Shown here: piece after piece, positions 15,351-26,862 of the stretch
Numbering within the stretch: position 1 is the stretch's first letter
How the letters are laid out: every line of letters starts with the position of its first letter
From: Eulemur rufifrons
Lineage: Eukaryota; Chordata; Mammalia; Primates; Lemuridae
Assembly (NCBI RefSeq): GCF_041146395.1
Contig: NC_090996.1
Location: forward strand, 29,970,738-30,034,737
Length of the DNA: 64,000 nucleotides
Direction of reading: 5' to 3'
The notes under the pieces: generated by a model
Told to the model about the DNA's origin: nothing
What the model saw: the letters and a program-made list of their open reading frames with translations, nothing else
Databases searched by the model: none
Program-made: the position numbers and the translations under genes

Positions 15351-15510
15351 CCAGGCGCAGTGGCTCATGCCTTTAATCCTAGCACTCTGGGAGGCCAAGG
15401 CGGGAGGATCACTTTAGGTCAGGAGTTTGAGATCACCCTGAGCAAGAGCAAGATCCCCATCTCTACTAAAAATAGAAAAAAAAAAAATAGCCAGGCATGG
15501 TGGCATGCCG
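15351..15510 (+). mobile_element. Alu-type SINE, truncated
   Basis: Forward left arm only, stops after an A run and ccaggcatggtggcatgcc. Confidence 0.85.
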
Positions 15511-15562
15511 GCCAGAAGAGAGGTCAAACATGTCCCCTCCCTTCTTAGAAATATCTTTTGTA

Positions 15563-15896
15563 GGCCAGGCGAGGTGGCTCACGCCTGTAATCCTAGCACT
15601 CTGGGAGGCCGAGGCGGGAGGATCGCTCAAGGTCAGGAGTTCGAGACCAGCCTGAGCAACAGCGAGACCCCGTCTCCACTAAAAATAGAAAGAAATTATC
15701 TGGACAACTAGTATATATATTTAGAAAAAATTAGCTGGGCGTGGTGGTGCATGCCTGTAGTCCTAGCTACTTGGAAGCCTGAGGCAGAAGGATTGCTTAA
15801 GCCCAGGAGTTTGAGGTTGCTGTGAGCTAGGCCGATGCCATGGCACTCTAGCCAGGGCAACAGAGCAAGACTCTGTTAAAAAAAAAAAAAAAAAAA
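15563..15896 (+). mobile_element. Alu-type SINE
   Basis: Forward, both arms, A tail 15,879-15,896. Tandem with the truncated copy at 15.35 kb. Confidence 0.92.
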
Positions 15897-15899
15897 TCT

Positions 15900-16375
15900 T
15901 ATGTAACAGACCTGAGGCTATGCAAGACAAGCCTTAAACCATACCTGCAGTTCTTCAATTTACATAACAAATCACTTGGGTCTGGGTATCTGGCCTGTGG
16001 CTTGTCTCCGGATAAGGAAATTAACAGATTTCCTTATCTTAACTTAAAACATTCCAAGCCTTTAGACAAAGCTTCATTTCTTCAAGCAATTACAAGACAA
16101 AGAGTCTTTAAACCTACCTATAACCTGTAAGCCCCCACTTTGGATGTCCCATCTTTTCGGGAGAAATCAATGTATACCTTCCAAGTATTGATTTATGAAT
16201 TTATGTGAAATTCCTGTCTCCCTGAAATGTATAAAACCGAACTGTAACTCAAGCACAGCAAGTCCACTTGCTCAAGGCTTCTTAGGCATGGCTCTGGGCC
16301 ATGGTCCTCAAACTTGGCTCAGAATAAACCTCTTTAAATTATTTTGTAAAAATTTACCATTCAAATAAAGTTCTT
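15900..16375 (+). mobile_element. ERV1-type solo LTR
   Basis: Ordered LTR signals: TATAAAA at 16,230-16,236, then AATAAA at 16,323-16,328, and wording such as ctgtctccctgaaatg and ggccatggtcctcaaac seen in MER4-like class I LTRs. An Alu follows directly. No internal retroviral sequence was seen. Confidence 0.6.
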
Positions 16376-16378
16376 GGA

Positions 16379-16679
16379 GGCAGGGCATGGTAGCTCATGC
16401 CTGTAATCCTAGCACTCTGGGAGGCCAAGGCGGGAGGATCACTTGAGGCCAGGAGTTCAAGACCAGCCTAAGCAAGAGCAAGACCTTGTCTCTACAAAAA
16501 ATGTTTTAAAAATTAGCTGGGCGTGGTGGCATACAGCTGTAGTCCCAGCTACTCAGGAGGCTGAGGCAAGGAGGTCACTTGAGCCCAGGAGTTTGAGGTT
16601 GCAGCGAGCTATGATAACACCAGTACACTCTAGCCCCGGGAAACACAGCAAAACCCTATCTCAAAAGAAAAAAAAAAAT
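16379..16679 (+). mobile_element. Alu-type SINE
   Basis: Forward, diverged, tail aaaagaaaaaaaaaa; abuts the solo LTR at 15.9 kb. Confidence 0.9.
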
Positions 16680-16999
16680 TTTTTTTTCAATTCCATGGCT
16701 GGGCCACACTCCCCAGACCAATTGAACCAGACTCTCTGGGAAGGGTGCCCGAGCATCAGTATTTTTTTTTAAGAAAGCTCCCCAGTTAACTCCAACGGTG
16801 CAGTCAGTATTGGGGTCCTCCTATATCCCAGAGCATGTTCTGGTGACCCAAAATTCCTTGTTCCTACCGTCCAGATGGATGTGATTTCATATCTCTTAAT
16901 GCAAATATCAGAAGATTCTCGAAGAGGGAAGGGTGTTGCAGAATCCAAAACAGAACAGCTCGTGCTCATATCTCACCCTACGAGGCCCGGCTGATTTAT

Positions 17000-17400
17000 T
17001 CCCAGGTTTCGGCGTCCCATACGCAGGGAAGGGAGCTGGGAGTACCCTGCCTCCGCCGTTTTTTTTGTTCACTACGACTCCCACCAGGTGAGGAAGAGGA
17101 GTCCGGCTTGGCCGGGCGGGCGGGCTGGCAGCTGCTGGGACCGCCTCCTCTCCGGAGCCAGCTCCCAAAGTGACTCCCAAAGTGGCGCAGCCCCCCACTC
17201 CCACCCACCCCTGCAGGCGGCGGCTGGCGGGCGCAGATGGAGCTGCCTCCTCCGCACGGTCGTCCCCAGCCGGCCTAGTGTGGGTGGGGAGGGGACAGGA
17301 GACGCGCGCCCCAACTGCAGGTGCGCCAGGGTTAATTCTACATCCAGGAGAACGCAGGTGGCCCCAAGCGCTCTAGTCTCCTGGAGTCACCCTTTCCCTT
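17000..17400. promoter_or_regulatory. Small CpG-rich patch, possible promoter
   Basis: About 400 bases of unique, GC-rich sequence with many CpG dinucleotides (for example gccgggcgggcgggctgg at 17,110 and gacgcgcgcccc near 17,300), in an otherwise CpG-poor intergenic region. No convincing ORF or TATA box was found. It could be the promoter of a non-coding RNA or an orphan CpG island. Inference only. Confidence 0.45.
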
Positions 17401-18924
17401 TAATGCGAATCCGGTGACTCTCACCTTAAATTAAAGGTTTAGCAGGCTGCACACCGCATCACTATTGTTTGCCTCTGTTGCTGATGGCCGGTGTGCCTGC
17501 CGCCCTCCCCACTCACCCAGGGACCCCGCCGCTCTCGATCCAGTCCCACAGCCCACCATAAATCCAAGATGAGTGTGTGCAGCAGAAGGTCCCCTGGGTT
17601 TGCGGGTGACGCCAGGGAGTAAATGGCAACCCAGGGCGGGAAACTGCATATTCAGCACCACACAGCACCCTGAAATACTCAGCTGTCCGTCTCGTAGCTA
17701 GAAATCGTTTAGTTGCGAGAGAGGGAAATCCATCTGAAACGGGCACAAGCTAAAGGGGGGAGCGAATAATTCACATAATTGAAAAGGCCGAGGGGAGATT
17801 TCAGGCCTGGCTGCATCCAGCACCGGTGTGGGAAGTGGCGCCTTTCCTTTCCTGTCCTTCCCTCTCCTTCTCCCTCTCTGCCTCCTCTATAGTTTTCTTG
17901 GGTGCTGGCTTCGTCCTAAAATAGGCCCTTTCCCCAGGGCAGGGAAGCCAGCCCTACCGCCCGAGACTCACACTGATGGAAAGAGACCTTCTCACTTGGC
18001 GCGGGTCAAACAAGTTTTTTTTTTTTTTTTTTTTTTTAGATCAAACAAAACAGGCAGCATTTAGTCACCTTTTTGAGCTGAGTGTTGCTTCTTGGTACAG
18101 TCAGGAGAACCGGGTTTGCCTGTCACCTCTGCATCATATTAGTAGCTTGGAAAGGTGCATTAAATTGTCCCTTTGATCTAATAATTAATTGTCTTTTGCT
18201 GTGGTGATACCTCTCTGCTGGAACTGAGAGCCACTGTTAACTCTTCCAGCTCAAAGAAAAATGTGTTTTCCTTGGACCTGAAGTTCAGGAAATGACAACT
18301 CACTAAAACTTAAAATGCTAACTTGACCATTTTCTTCCTCAATTTGAGTTGAGGGTAACATCTGTATCCCCTTCCCAAGGTGGTTTCTTTTATCTGACAG
18401 CAAAGAGCCTACACTCTCTCCTGTTTCCCTTTTCACCTGAGATTCCTGGAAAAAACTCCAGCACAGTGACTATCAAATGCGTTGACTTTCTATTGTGAAA
18501 GAAACCTAGACTTCCTGTTATTTAATTTTAGGCCCTCAAACCAAACATCCCACCACTGTCAGGGAGACACTCTGTGTGATCAAAAATCACCAGCATCAGC
18601 ATCACCTGGGCACGTGTTAGAAATGCAGAATCCCAGGACCCCCAGACCTGCTGAGTCAGACTCTGCATATTAACAAAGTTCCATGGTGATTTGAATACAC
18701 ATTAAAGTTTTTTCTTTTTAAATTTTTAAAAAAATTTTTTTAATTATTACAGGTACATAAAATGCACATTAAAGTTTGAGAAGCATTAATCTAACCTAAT
18801 CACGGGCAAAGTATGCTGAGGGGTAGGGGTCAGAGAAGGCTGCCTGGAGGAGATGACACCCGAGGTGGACAAATGAGGAGGTGGCCGTCAGGTGTGGCGA
18901 AGATTGGCTGACTGTCTCCAAACC
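17401..18924. other. Unique intergenic DNA right of the CpG-rich patch
   Basis: No gene recognised. Contains a 23-base T run at 18,016 and short open frames only. Confidence 0.45.
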
Positions 18925-19255
18925 AGCTTCTTCCTTTGGGGCTGGACTGCGTTTCCCAGCGCCCCTTACAGCCAGGTGTGGACAATCGACTGGGGTCAAG
19001 CCAGTGGAATATGAAGGGAAGCCTTGGGCACCATTTGCAATCCAGGCACTGGAAAACCTCCAACGTTTGGTCCTCTGTACTCTTTCTGGGTTTGCCAATA
19101 GAGCAGACAGAGCCTGAGCGCCTGAGTGATCCTGCAGACGCCTGCTCACCAGGAACACCCAACTCAACACTGAGCAGGAAGCAGTCCTATTGCCTCACTA
19201 TTGGTCAAGCCACTGAGATGGGGGTGGGGGGAAGTTGAGGTTACATCAGTTGGCC
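18925..19255 (+). repeat. Old interspersed repeat, family uncertain
   Basis: gcgccccttacagccaggtgtgg, aagccagtggaatatgaagg and cactgagatgggggtgggg resemble the repeat at 22.6 kb (ctcccttgcagcagatgtggcc; ggccaataggatgg). Both are probably one ancient transposon family. Confidence 0.4.
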
Positions 19256-20574
19256 TACCCCCGAGAGAACAGCAGGCAAAGAAGGAAGGCAGCTTTTTGT
19301 TTGGTTGGTTTTGTTTTTATTTTTGGAAGAGTGGCCAGAAGTAGGCAAGGTCTAGCTCATGAGCACAGCGGAGGCTGCACTCAATAACAAGGACTTTCAG
19401 CGAATCTTAACTTTTGGGGGTTTGGAGTCTGAGATCCCTTCTGTCAGCTAATGACAGTGATAGACCTTCTTCCTCACAAAAGACATATACATATTCAAGC
19501 AATTTTGCAGATAACTCCAGAAGATTCTCTGACTCTCCGAAGCCCATGCATAGAGACTCAGGCAGTCCCCAGGCTCCAGGTTAAGTAAGAAATGCTCTGG
19601 GTAATGGGGAACCACTTTTAAGAAGCAAAGTCACGTCAGATGCATTGGAGAAGGTCTTCACAATAGTCAAAGAATTTTTTTTTTAACTTCATGAGAATCT
19701 ATTTTCAATTCTACAGTAAGAATAAAATGAGAAAACAAGATTCCTTTTAGAGGTAACAAGGCTGGGGCGTGTGTATTTGATAAGGTCACGGACACCTGTG
19801 TTTATTCAGTTCATTAGGAGATGTCTGAGGGGACTGTCCCTTCATCTAGGTTCTCTCTCCAGTTTGCCCAATGGGGTGCAAGGACAGGAAACTGACAGTG
19901 CGATGCCCACTGGGACCCAGCTCATCTCCAGTGAGCTGCTCTTTTCTCCCCATGGCCACTAGAGGGTGCAAGGACCACGAGTAGGGGCTGAATCTTGGCC
20001 CAAGTGGGGCAGCTGGGGTCAGGGCTCTGAGCTGTGGCTGGTCCTCCCTGCTTCCCCGGGGAGCAAACTGCTGGCTCACGGAACCCAGGACGGCAGGTAG
20101 ACGCTCCCACCTCAGAGCATCTGTTGGCATCTGAGCCAGCCACGCCGGCTGGGGGGCATGCGTGGGGTGGCAGTCCCAGGAGCCCCAGAGGAACACCTCA
20201 GGGGGGCTTTGCTCCCCCCTCACTTCTGCATTCCTGCGCCTGGCCCCCAGAGAGCCGCCTGAAACCCTCCCGTCCCTGTCCAGACAGCCTGGCCGTGCCT
20301 GAGAGCTCACAGGTACGTTACAGGCTAGAATAACCCTGTAATGGATCAGGCCGCGCTTCCTGTGCAAGTCTTGGTTTCCACTTACTGTAAGCAATCCTGC
20401 TTCTCCGCAAGAGCGAGAGGAGAGGGAAGGAGCGTAGCTATGAGAGCCAACGTGGCAGTGGACAGTGGTGGCCAAAGCAGCGATTGGGACCAACCTGGGC
20501 CTCCGAGAAGAAGACACAGTGCGCCTTGAGGTGGACCCAGGAAGGACAAAGTGCCTGGGACTCCCAAGTCAGAC
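19256..20574. other. Unique intergenic DNA with a GC-rich stretch
   Basis: 20.0-20.35 kb is GC-rich and holds a 223-codon open frame on the - strand (20,517-19,846) without recognisable domains. Treated as non-coding. Confidence 0.45.
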
Positions 20575-20672
20575 AAATCTGAGTTCGAACCCGGCTCCCC
20601 CATCGACCAGCAGTTCTAGGTACCTCCCCTCTTGGGGCCTCAGTTTCTTCATCTTGAAGAGGGGGTGATATT
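20575..20672 (+). repeat. MIR fragment
   Basis: gagttcgaacccggctccc and ctcagtttcttcatcttg. Confidence 0.6.
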
Positions 20673-20710
20673 CAGGACAACATGTGATTTATGTATTTAT
20701 TTATTTATTT

Positions 20711-20995
20711 TCTGAGACAGAGTCTCCCTCTCTTGCCTGGGCTAGAGTACTGTGGCGTCAGCCTAGCTCACGGCAACCTCAAACTCCTAGGCTCAAGCGA
20801 TCCTCCTGCCTCAGCCTCCCAAGTAGCTGGCACTAGAGGCATGTGCCACCATGCCCACCTAAGTCTTCTATTTTTTGTAGAAATGGGGTCTCACTATGTT
20901 GCTCAAGCTAGTCTTAAACTTCTGGCCTCAAGTATTTCCCTGTCTCGGCCTCTCAAAGTGCCGGGATTACAGGTGTGAGCCACTGTGCCCTGCCC
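20711..20995 (-). mobile_element. Alu-type SINE
   Basis: Reverse; its tail has become a (TTTA)n repeat at 20,690-20,710. Confidence 0.9.
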
Positions 20996-21014
20996 CTTCC
21001 ATTTTCTTTAGTTC

Positions 21015-21100
21015 TCTATCTATTAATATCTATCTATCCACCATCTATCCACCCATCCATCACTTATCGATCCATCCATCCATCCATTTGACCATCTGTC
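21015..21100 (+). repeat. (ATCT/ATCC)n microsatellite
   Basis: Imperfect ctatctat then catccatccatccat run just past the Alu at 20.7 kb. Confidence 0.9.
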
Positions 21101-22579
21101 TGTGATCTGTGTGTGTGTTGCTGAGTCATTTAATCTGAGACACTTCTATATTATCTCCTAAGAACAAGTACATTATCCTACATAACTAAGTTCAATTGAC
21201 ATATTTAAGAAATTTATTTTCTGATATATCACTATGGGTAAATCGCCCCAGTTGTCTCAATAATGCCTTTTTTGGCTGCAATTCAGAAGCGTACATTCCA
21301 CTAAATTACTGGATCTCTTTGGTCCACTGTTCTCCAAATATTTTTGCCATTCATGACTTTGACGTTTTTGTCCAGGCTGCACAATGAGGATCTGCGTATA
21401 ATTTATTTTAATATCGAATAAAAAATGAATATAATCCAGCCTGCCTTATATTTGTCTTTGTACCAATACAGTCATAAAATATAATCTTTTTTCAAGGAAG
21501 AAGGCTCCATGATAGTCATAATGTGGCCCTGACAGTACCTGGCACAGAATAGACCTCAGTGAATGTGAGTTGTTTGATCATCTTCATCATCGTTGCTAGT
21601 ATTGGCAAGGACGAGCCATTCCTCCCTAGAGGATGGTCATCAGACCAGCCTAGCCAGATGGAAGGGTAAATAGAGCCAAAGTAGTAATAATATGGACCAG
21701 CCGTGAAGAGCGCTCATTACACACCCAGCTCTGTGCTAACGACATCATTTCCTGATGAGGGGGGTATTAATAACCCCACTCTACAGATGAGGAAGAGGAG
21801 GCCAGAGCAGTGATGTGATTTGCCCAGGATTGCATAGCTAGTAAGAGGGAGAGGCAGGACTTGAATCCAGGGCCCTGGGATGCCACAGCCATAGCTTCCA
21901 TGTGCTAAGAGAGGTGGCACTGATCACAAGGCCTTGAATGACAGCCTAGGGAATTTGGATTTGATCATATAGATGGCAACGCCGGGAAGGTTTCTGGAAA
22001 GGAGCTAAGTGGCATTTAGGGAGATGAATTTGGCAGTGGTGCTCAGAGTCTTGGTGGATTGTCATAATTCTAGGGAACATTCCAAGAGATGTCTAGGATT
22101 GGTGAGGGGCCCTAACCACTCAAAGGTGAGATCCATCCTCTCTGGAAATAGTCCACCTAGGGCATGTGCTGGTTTAGCATTAAAGGGAAATTCGAGGAAC
22201 TGCCAGCCCTTCTGCTCACCCAGCAGTTATCTGGAAAACTACCCCTTTTAGTGTCCTGACTTTGTGGTGGGCAAAATGCCATAAACCCCACTCATTACCT
22301 GCATGGTGGCCCTGCTGGAAATGATTTGGCTTTAACAAACATTGACCTAGTCAACAAACATTTGCTATGTGCCTAATTTGTGCCGGGCAGTGCATTAGGC
22401 ATTGGGAGACAGAACTGAAGATTGCCAAGTCCTTGCCCTCTCAATGCCAAGGTTCAAAGGAGGGAGCCTGTCCCAAAGAAAACAGATAAGCCAATAAAAT
22501 AACAGATGGCACCCGGTGACAGGAAACAAAGTGGAGGCTGTTGATAGGTGGTGGAACAGAGATGACCAGTTGTCCCCAC
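21101..22579. other. Intergenic DNA
   Basis: Apart from the MIR at 21.7 kb and an L2/MIR-like scrap near 22,330-22,420, nothing is recognised. Confidence 0.45.
21695..21890 (-). repeat. MIR SINE
   Basis: gcgctcattacacacccag to gcaggacttgaatccaggg. Confidence 0.75.
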
Positions 22580-22900
22580 TGTCTCATCTTTCTTCTTTTA
22601 AAGTCATAGATCTCCCAATGTGTAGCTGGACATATGGCCATGTGGCATTGTCCCAGGCTCCCTTGCAGCAGATGTGGCCATGTGACCAAGTCCTGGCCAA
22701 TAGGATGGAAGCTGAAGGGGGTGTGTACCTTACAGGAAGTGTCCTTAAAAGGGATGGGTTCTTTTCTAGCCTGAAGCATGAGGACACCATAGGGACAAAG
22801 GCCATGCACAGCAGAGCAACAAGGCAGAAGGAGAATGGGTCCCAGATGCTGCACTGCCTACTTTCAGACTTTGACATGACCAGAAATACCTGTGGTTAGA
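22580..22900 (+). repeat. Old interspersed repeat, family uncertain
   Basis: ttgcagcagatgtggccatg, caagtcctggccaatagg and cagagcaacaaggcagaagg match a recurrent old mammalian repeat; related to 18.9 kb. A 137-codon open frame on the other strand here is not credible coding. Confidence 0.4.
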
Positions 22901-22987
22901 ACCCACCTAACGGGAGAGTGCTCATTCTAGGTGGAGTGGGCAAGGAAGGCTTCATGGAGGAGGAAAGCATTTAAGCTGAGGCTCTAA

Positions 22988-23330
22988 AATGACACCATCC
23001 AATGGAAACTTAATATATGTAATTTAAAGTTTCTAAAGCCATATATGTAATTTTGCTTTTATGTAAGGCCATACAGGTAACTTTAAATTTTGTAATAGCC
23101 ACATTTCCAAAGTAAGCAGGAACAGGTGGAAATAATTTTAGCAATATATTTTATCTAACCCAATATGTGCAAAATGTTATCATTTCAACTTGTAATTAAT
23201 ATAAAAATTATTGATGAAGGATTTTACCTTTTTGTTCTTGCGAAGTCTTCAAAGTCCAGTGTGCTTTTGATGCTTACAGCACATGTCAGCCACACGTGGC
23301 TGCTGGCGTCCGTGTTGGACAGTGCATGCT
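22988..23330. mobile_element. MER5/Charlie-like hAT relic
   Basis: A/T-rich core between accatccaatgg and gttggacagtgcatg, with agccacacgtggctgctggc near the right end, typical of MER5-type hAT elements. Diverged. Confidence 0.55.
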
Positions 23331-23464
23331 GGAGAGACGAAGGAGCCAAGTGGAAAGGCTGCAAAAGCATTTTAAGTGGAGGCAATCAGGCGGAGAGCAG
23401 AGGGCCAAAGTGGGAAGGACTGGGGCTGAGTACTGCAAATCCTCACCTCACAGAATCTTCACAA

Positions 23465-23597
23465 ACCAGGTGTGGCGGTGAGTGCCTATGATCCCAGATA
23501 TTCTGGAGGCTGAGGCGGGAGGATTGCTTGAGTTCAGGAGTTCGAGACCAGCGTGGGCAAGAGCAAGACCCCCATCTTTTAAAAAATAAAATAAAAT
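23465..23597 (+). mobile_element. Partial Alu-type SINE
   Basis: Forward left arm (accaggtgtggcggtgagtgcc), ending in aaaataaaataaaat, into which the next Alu inserted. Confidence 0.8.
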
Positions 23598-23598
23598 A

Positions 23599-23970
23599 GG
23601 CCGGGCGCGGTGGCTCACGCCTGTAATCCTAGCACTCTGGGAGGCCGAGGCGGGTGGATTGCTCAAGGTCAGGAGTTCGAGACCAGCCTGAGCGAGACCC
23701 CGTCTCTACTAAAAATGGAAAGACATTATATGGACGACTAAAAATCTATATAGAAAAAATTAGCCGGGCATAGTGGCGCATGCCTGTAGTCCCAGCTACT
23801 CGGGAGGCTGAGGCAGGAGGATCGCTTAAGCCGAGGAGTCTGAGGTTGCTGTGAGCTAGGCTGACGCCACGGCACTCACTCTAGCCTGGGCAACAAAGTG
23901 AGACTCTGTCTCAACAAAAAAAAAAAATAATAAAATAAAAAAATAAAAAATAAAATAAAATAAAATAAAA
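23599..23970 (+). mobile_element. Alu-type SINE with AAAAT tail
   Basis: Forward full-length copy; the tail extends into an (AAAAT)n microsatellite to about 23,970. Confidence 0.93.
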
Positions 23971-24074
23971 AAGAATTTTCAGCAGTAAACACAGCAGGGG
24001 AGTGGGGTGCTTTAATATTTTGAAAGCTCACTGAAATTTCCCTTCTTTCTCTAGAAGGCGTAATGCTAGAGTCT

Positions 24075-24285
24075 ACACTGTGAGTGATGACTCTTTCTAG
24101 GCTCAAATCCCTACTCTGTTTCATACTGCTGTGTGACCTTGGAGAAATGACTTAATCTCTCTGTGCCTCAAGCTTTTTTTTTTTCATCTATAAAGTGGGC
24201 ATGATAATAATAGAACTTACCTCCGATGTTGTTGCAGCAAGTATATGTTAAGCACTTAGCCCAGCGCTGGGCCTGTGGTAAGCAT
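24075..24285 (+). repeat. MIR SINE
   Basis: gctgtgtgaccttggagaaatg and atctataaagtgggcatg. Confidence 0.75.
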
Positions 24286-24744
24286 CCTTGCGACATTGGC
24301 TATGAACTTGGAATTATTTTCAGCTCCTAAGTTAATGATGTGCAAGAAGAAACAAGTAGGAGATAAATCTACTGCCAGCTGGATTTAGTGAGCCTCACAC
24401 AGGAGAGGGAGGAAGGGAGGCAAACGATCCAAGAATGCAATTCATTTCAAGTCATACCATAAGGAAGTGGGTGGCAGTGCAGATACAAAAGCAAACTGGA
24501 AAAAGTTAGCCACCAAGAAAAATAAATGAGGAAATAAACGGACACAAATAGAAAAATAATGTCCACCATTTCTTGCCCCCCTGCTGTGCCCCAACGTTTG
24601 GAAACACAAATGCTTACAAGAGCGGGGCTGGTTTTGCAAATGAGTGGATCAGCCTGAATGTGTGACTACAGAGTATGGTGGGGACTGTGGCAGCAGGTTT
24701 CTAAGATCGGCCAACTGAAGTGCACGTCTCTGTTAAGCGCAGAA

Positions 24745-24960
24745 GGTCAGAGCATTGACAGCGGGAACCTTACTAGCAGTGTGACCTTGGACAGGTTGCT
24801 TAAACCTTCTGTGCCTCAGTTTCCTCATCTGTTAAATAGGGATAACAGGAACTTTTTTTTTATTTTTATAAATCAAAACAGTAACTATTTAAAAGAATGT
24901 ATGTAGGTGAATCACTTAGAACAGTGCCTGATATATAATAGGCGTTCAAGAAGTATTAGC
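24745..24960 (+). repeat. MIR SINE
   Basis: tgtgaccttggacaggttgc, cctcagtttcctcatctgtt and acttagaacagtgcctgat. Confidence 0.8.
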
Positions 24961-24974
24961 TACCATTAACTTTG

Positions 24975-25122
24975 TTTTTTTTTTTTTTTTTTGAGACAGA
25001 GTCTTGCTCTGTTGCCCAGACTAGAGTGACATGCAGCAACCTCAAACTCCTGGGCTCAAGCGATCCTCCCTCCTTGGCCTCCCAGAGTGCTTGGATTACA
25101 GGTGTGAGCCGCCACACCCAAC
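24975..25122 (-). mobile_element. Alu-type SINE, internally deleted
   Basis: Reverse; skips from caagcgatcctccctcc directly to ttggcctcccagagtgc, losing most of one arm. Confidence 0.85.
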
Positions 25123-25214
25123 CTCCATTGATTATTCTTGTTGTTATTAGTTGCTTTGCAGAAACAGGAATGATGGATCACAGATGCTCCAAGCTAATCT
25201 TCATACTGGTGTGA

Positions 25215-25345
25215 TTAAGGGCATTACCATAGAATTCAGACAGACTTAGCTCTGCCACTTACTAGCTGAGTGACTCATTTATATTACATAACTTCCTTCA
25301 GTTCAGTTTTCCCAAATGTAGACTGAGGGTAATATCTACATATAT
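25215..25345 (+). repeat. MIR fragment
   Basis: agctctgccacttactagctg, then degraded. Confidence 0.65.
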
Positions 25346-26404
25346 CAGCCAGATGTTTCTGGCTGGAAGGAACGGAAATTGATTTTGACCATAAGACAAT
25401 CTATCATTTAACACAGCAAAAAGCCCAGAAGTAAGGTGGCCTTCAGAAATGATCTGGAAGCTGAACCCAGTCAACAAGGCCCTACAAGCTTCCTACCCCT
25501 CCAAGGTTCACCTTCAGGCTAAGGTGTTTTTCCTGGTTGCTAGATGGCTTCTTGTAATTGAGACCACACACCTCTTTGTTCATATCCAATGAGCAATAGA
25601 GAGTCCTTCCCTGATCATGGAATAAAATTGCTTTCTTTCAATATAATTGATCCAGTTTAAGTCTCATACCCACCACAGACTGAGAATCCATTCATAGGGA
25701 GTTGCCTGAAGCTGATTGGCTTAGGTCTGGATTCTTGAAGCAATCACAGGTAAGGAAATGGGATCACCATATTTGGACCAATCAGAGCCCATCCCTGGAG
25801 TTGGGGCGGAGCGTGGGGGGGCGGGGAGGGCTCAGTCACTGGGACTACTGGCAGGAGTTTGGTCTCCTTAAGAAAACCCAGAGTGGATGCCGAGCAGGCA
25901 ATCCAGTGTCCCCTCCACTGCCTCAGGGGTGAGCAAGATTAAATAAAATGTCTTTAAAGCACTTAGCACCCTTCCTCACACCTCTTATTAAGCTTATTTG
26001 TGTTGTTAGTAGGAGCTGAATTAAGTGCTGGGAAACTGTTTCTAGAGGAGAGAACAGAGAGTTAACAGTGGGATTGATTTTTTTTTTATACAGTTAAAAA
26101 AGTATAAATATTCTTAACCATTTGTCAGCTATCATGTGCCTTGTAGACACACTCAGAGACTAATGGAGTCAGGACACCATGCTTGAGTTTAATTGGATAT
26201 AGTATCTAGAAAAAATAATAGATGAAAACAAATGAAATGACTGATCCTAGGGTGCGAACAGGGGTGCCTTAACGAGAAGGCCATGAAGCTTGAGCAGTGG
26301 GGTCCTAACTTGTCTCCTCCTAATTCCTGGGAGGGTCCCTAGTAATTTTTTGTTTGTTTCTTTTAAGTGTTGTGTTTATAAGTTCTATGTCTCCCTTTGA
26401 TGAA
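25346..26404. other. Intergenic DNA with old repeat-like sequence
   Basis: 25.45-25.9 kb reads like decayed mammalian repeat (ccttcaggctaaggtgtttttcc; accaatcagagcccatccc) but no family could be assigned; the remainder is unique. Confidence 0.4.
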
Positions 26405-26480
26405 TCAGCTGAGGAGTCAGCAAACTATAGCTCTTGGGTCAAATCCAGCCTGCTGCTTGTTTCCTAGCAATTTTATAATC
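26405..26480. mobile_element. Fragment of the same hAT-type family
   Basis: gagtcagcaaactatagctc followed by gggtcaaatccagcctgctg matches one terminus of the hAT-type element at 5.9 kb. Only this end is recognisable. Confidence 0.5.
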
Positions 26481-26555
26481 ATAATTAATTTTTTTTTTTT
26501 AAGGAGGGCTCTCCAAAATCACATTTAGTGGAGGCCCCACAAAACACAACTCTGG

Positions 26556-26862
26556 GAGCCGGGCGTGGTGGCTCACGCCTGTAATCCTAGCACTCTGGGA
26601 GACTGAAGTGAGAGGATTGCTTGAGGTCAGGAGTTCGAGACCAGACTGAGCAAGAGTGAGACCCCATCTCTACTAAAAATAGAAAAAATTAGCCAGCATC
26701 GTGGTGAGCACCTGTAGTCCCAGCCACTTTGGAGGCTAAGGCAGGAGGATCCCAGGAGTTTGAGGTTTCTGTGAGCTAGGTTGATGCCACGGTACTCTAG
26801 CCCAGGAGACAGAGCAAGACTCTGTCTCAAAAAAACAAACAAACAAACAAAAAAAACCCCAC
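26556..26862 (+). mobile_element. Alu-type SINE
   Basis: Forward; tail (caaa)n from 26,828. Confidence 0.9.

Noticed and set aside
19846..20517. 223-codon - strand open frame
   Set aside because: No recognisable domain, in a GC-rich unique stretch where stops are rare; no promoter or splice context identified. A transcript search would be decisive.
20691..21105. Short tandem motifs considered as a CRISPR-like or satellite array
   Set aside because: Simple tetranucleotide microsatellites beside an Alu; no spacers or conserved longer repeat.
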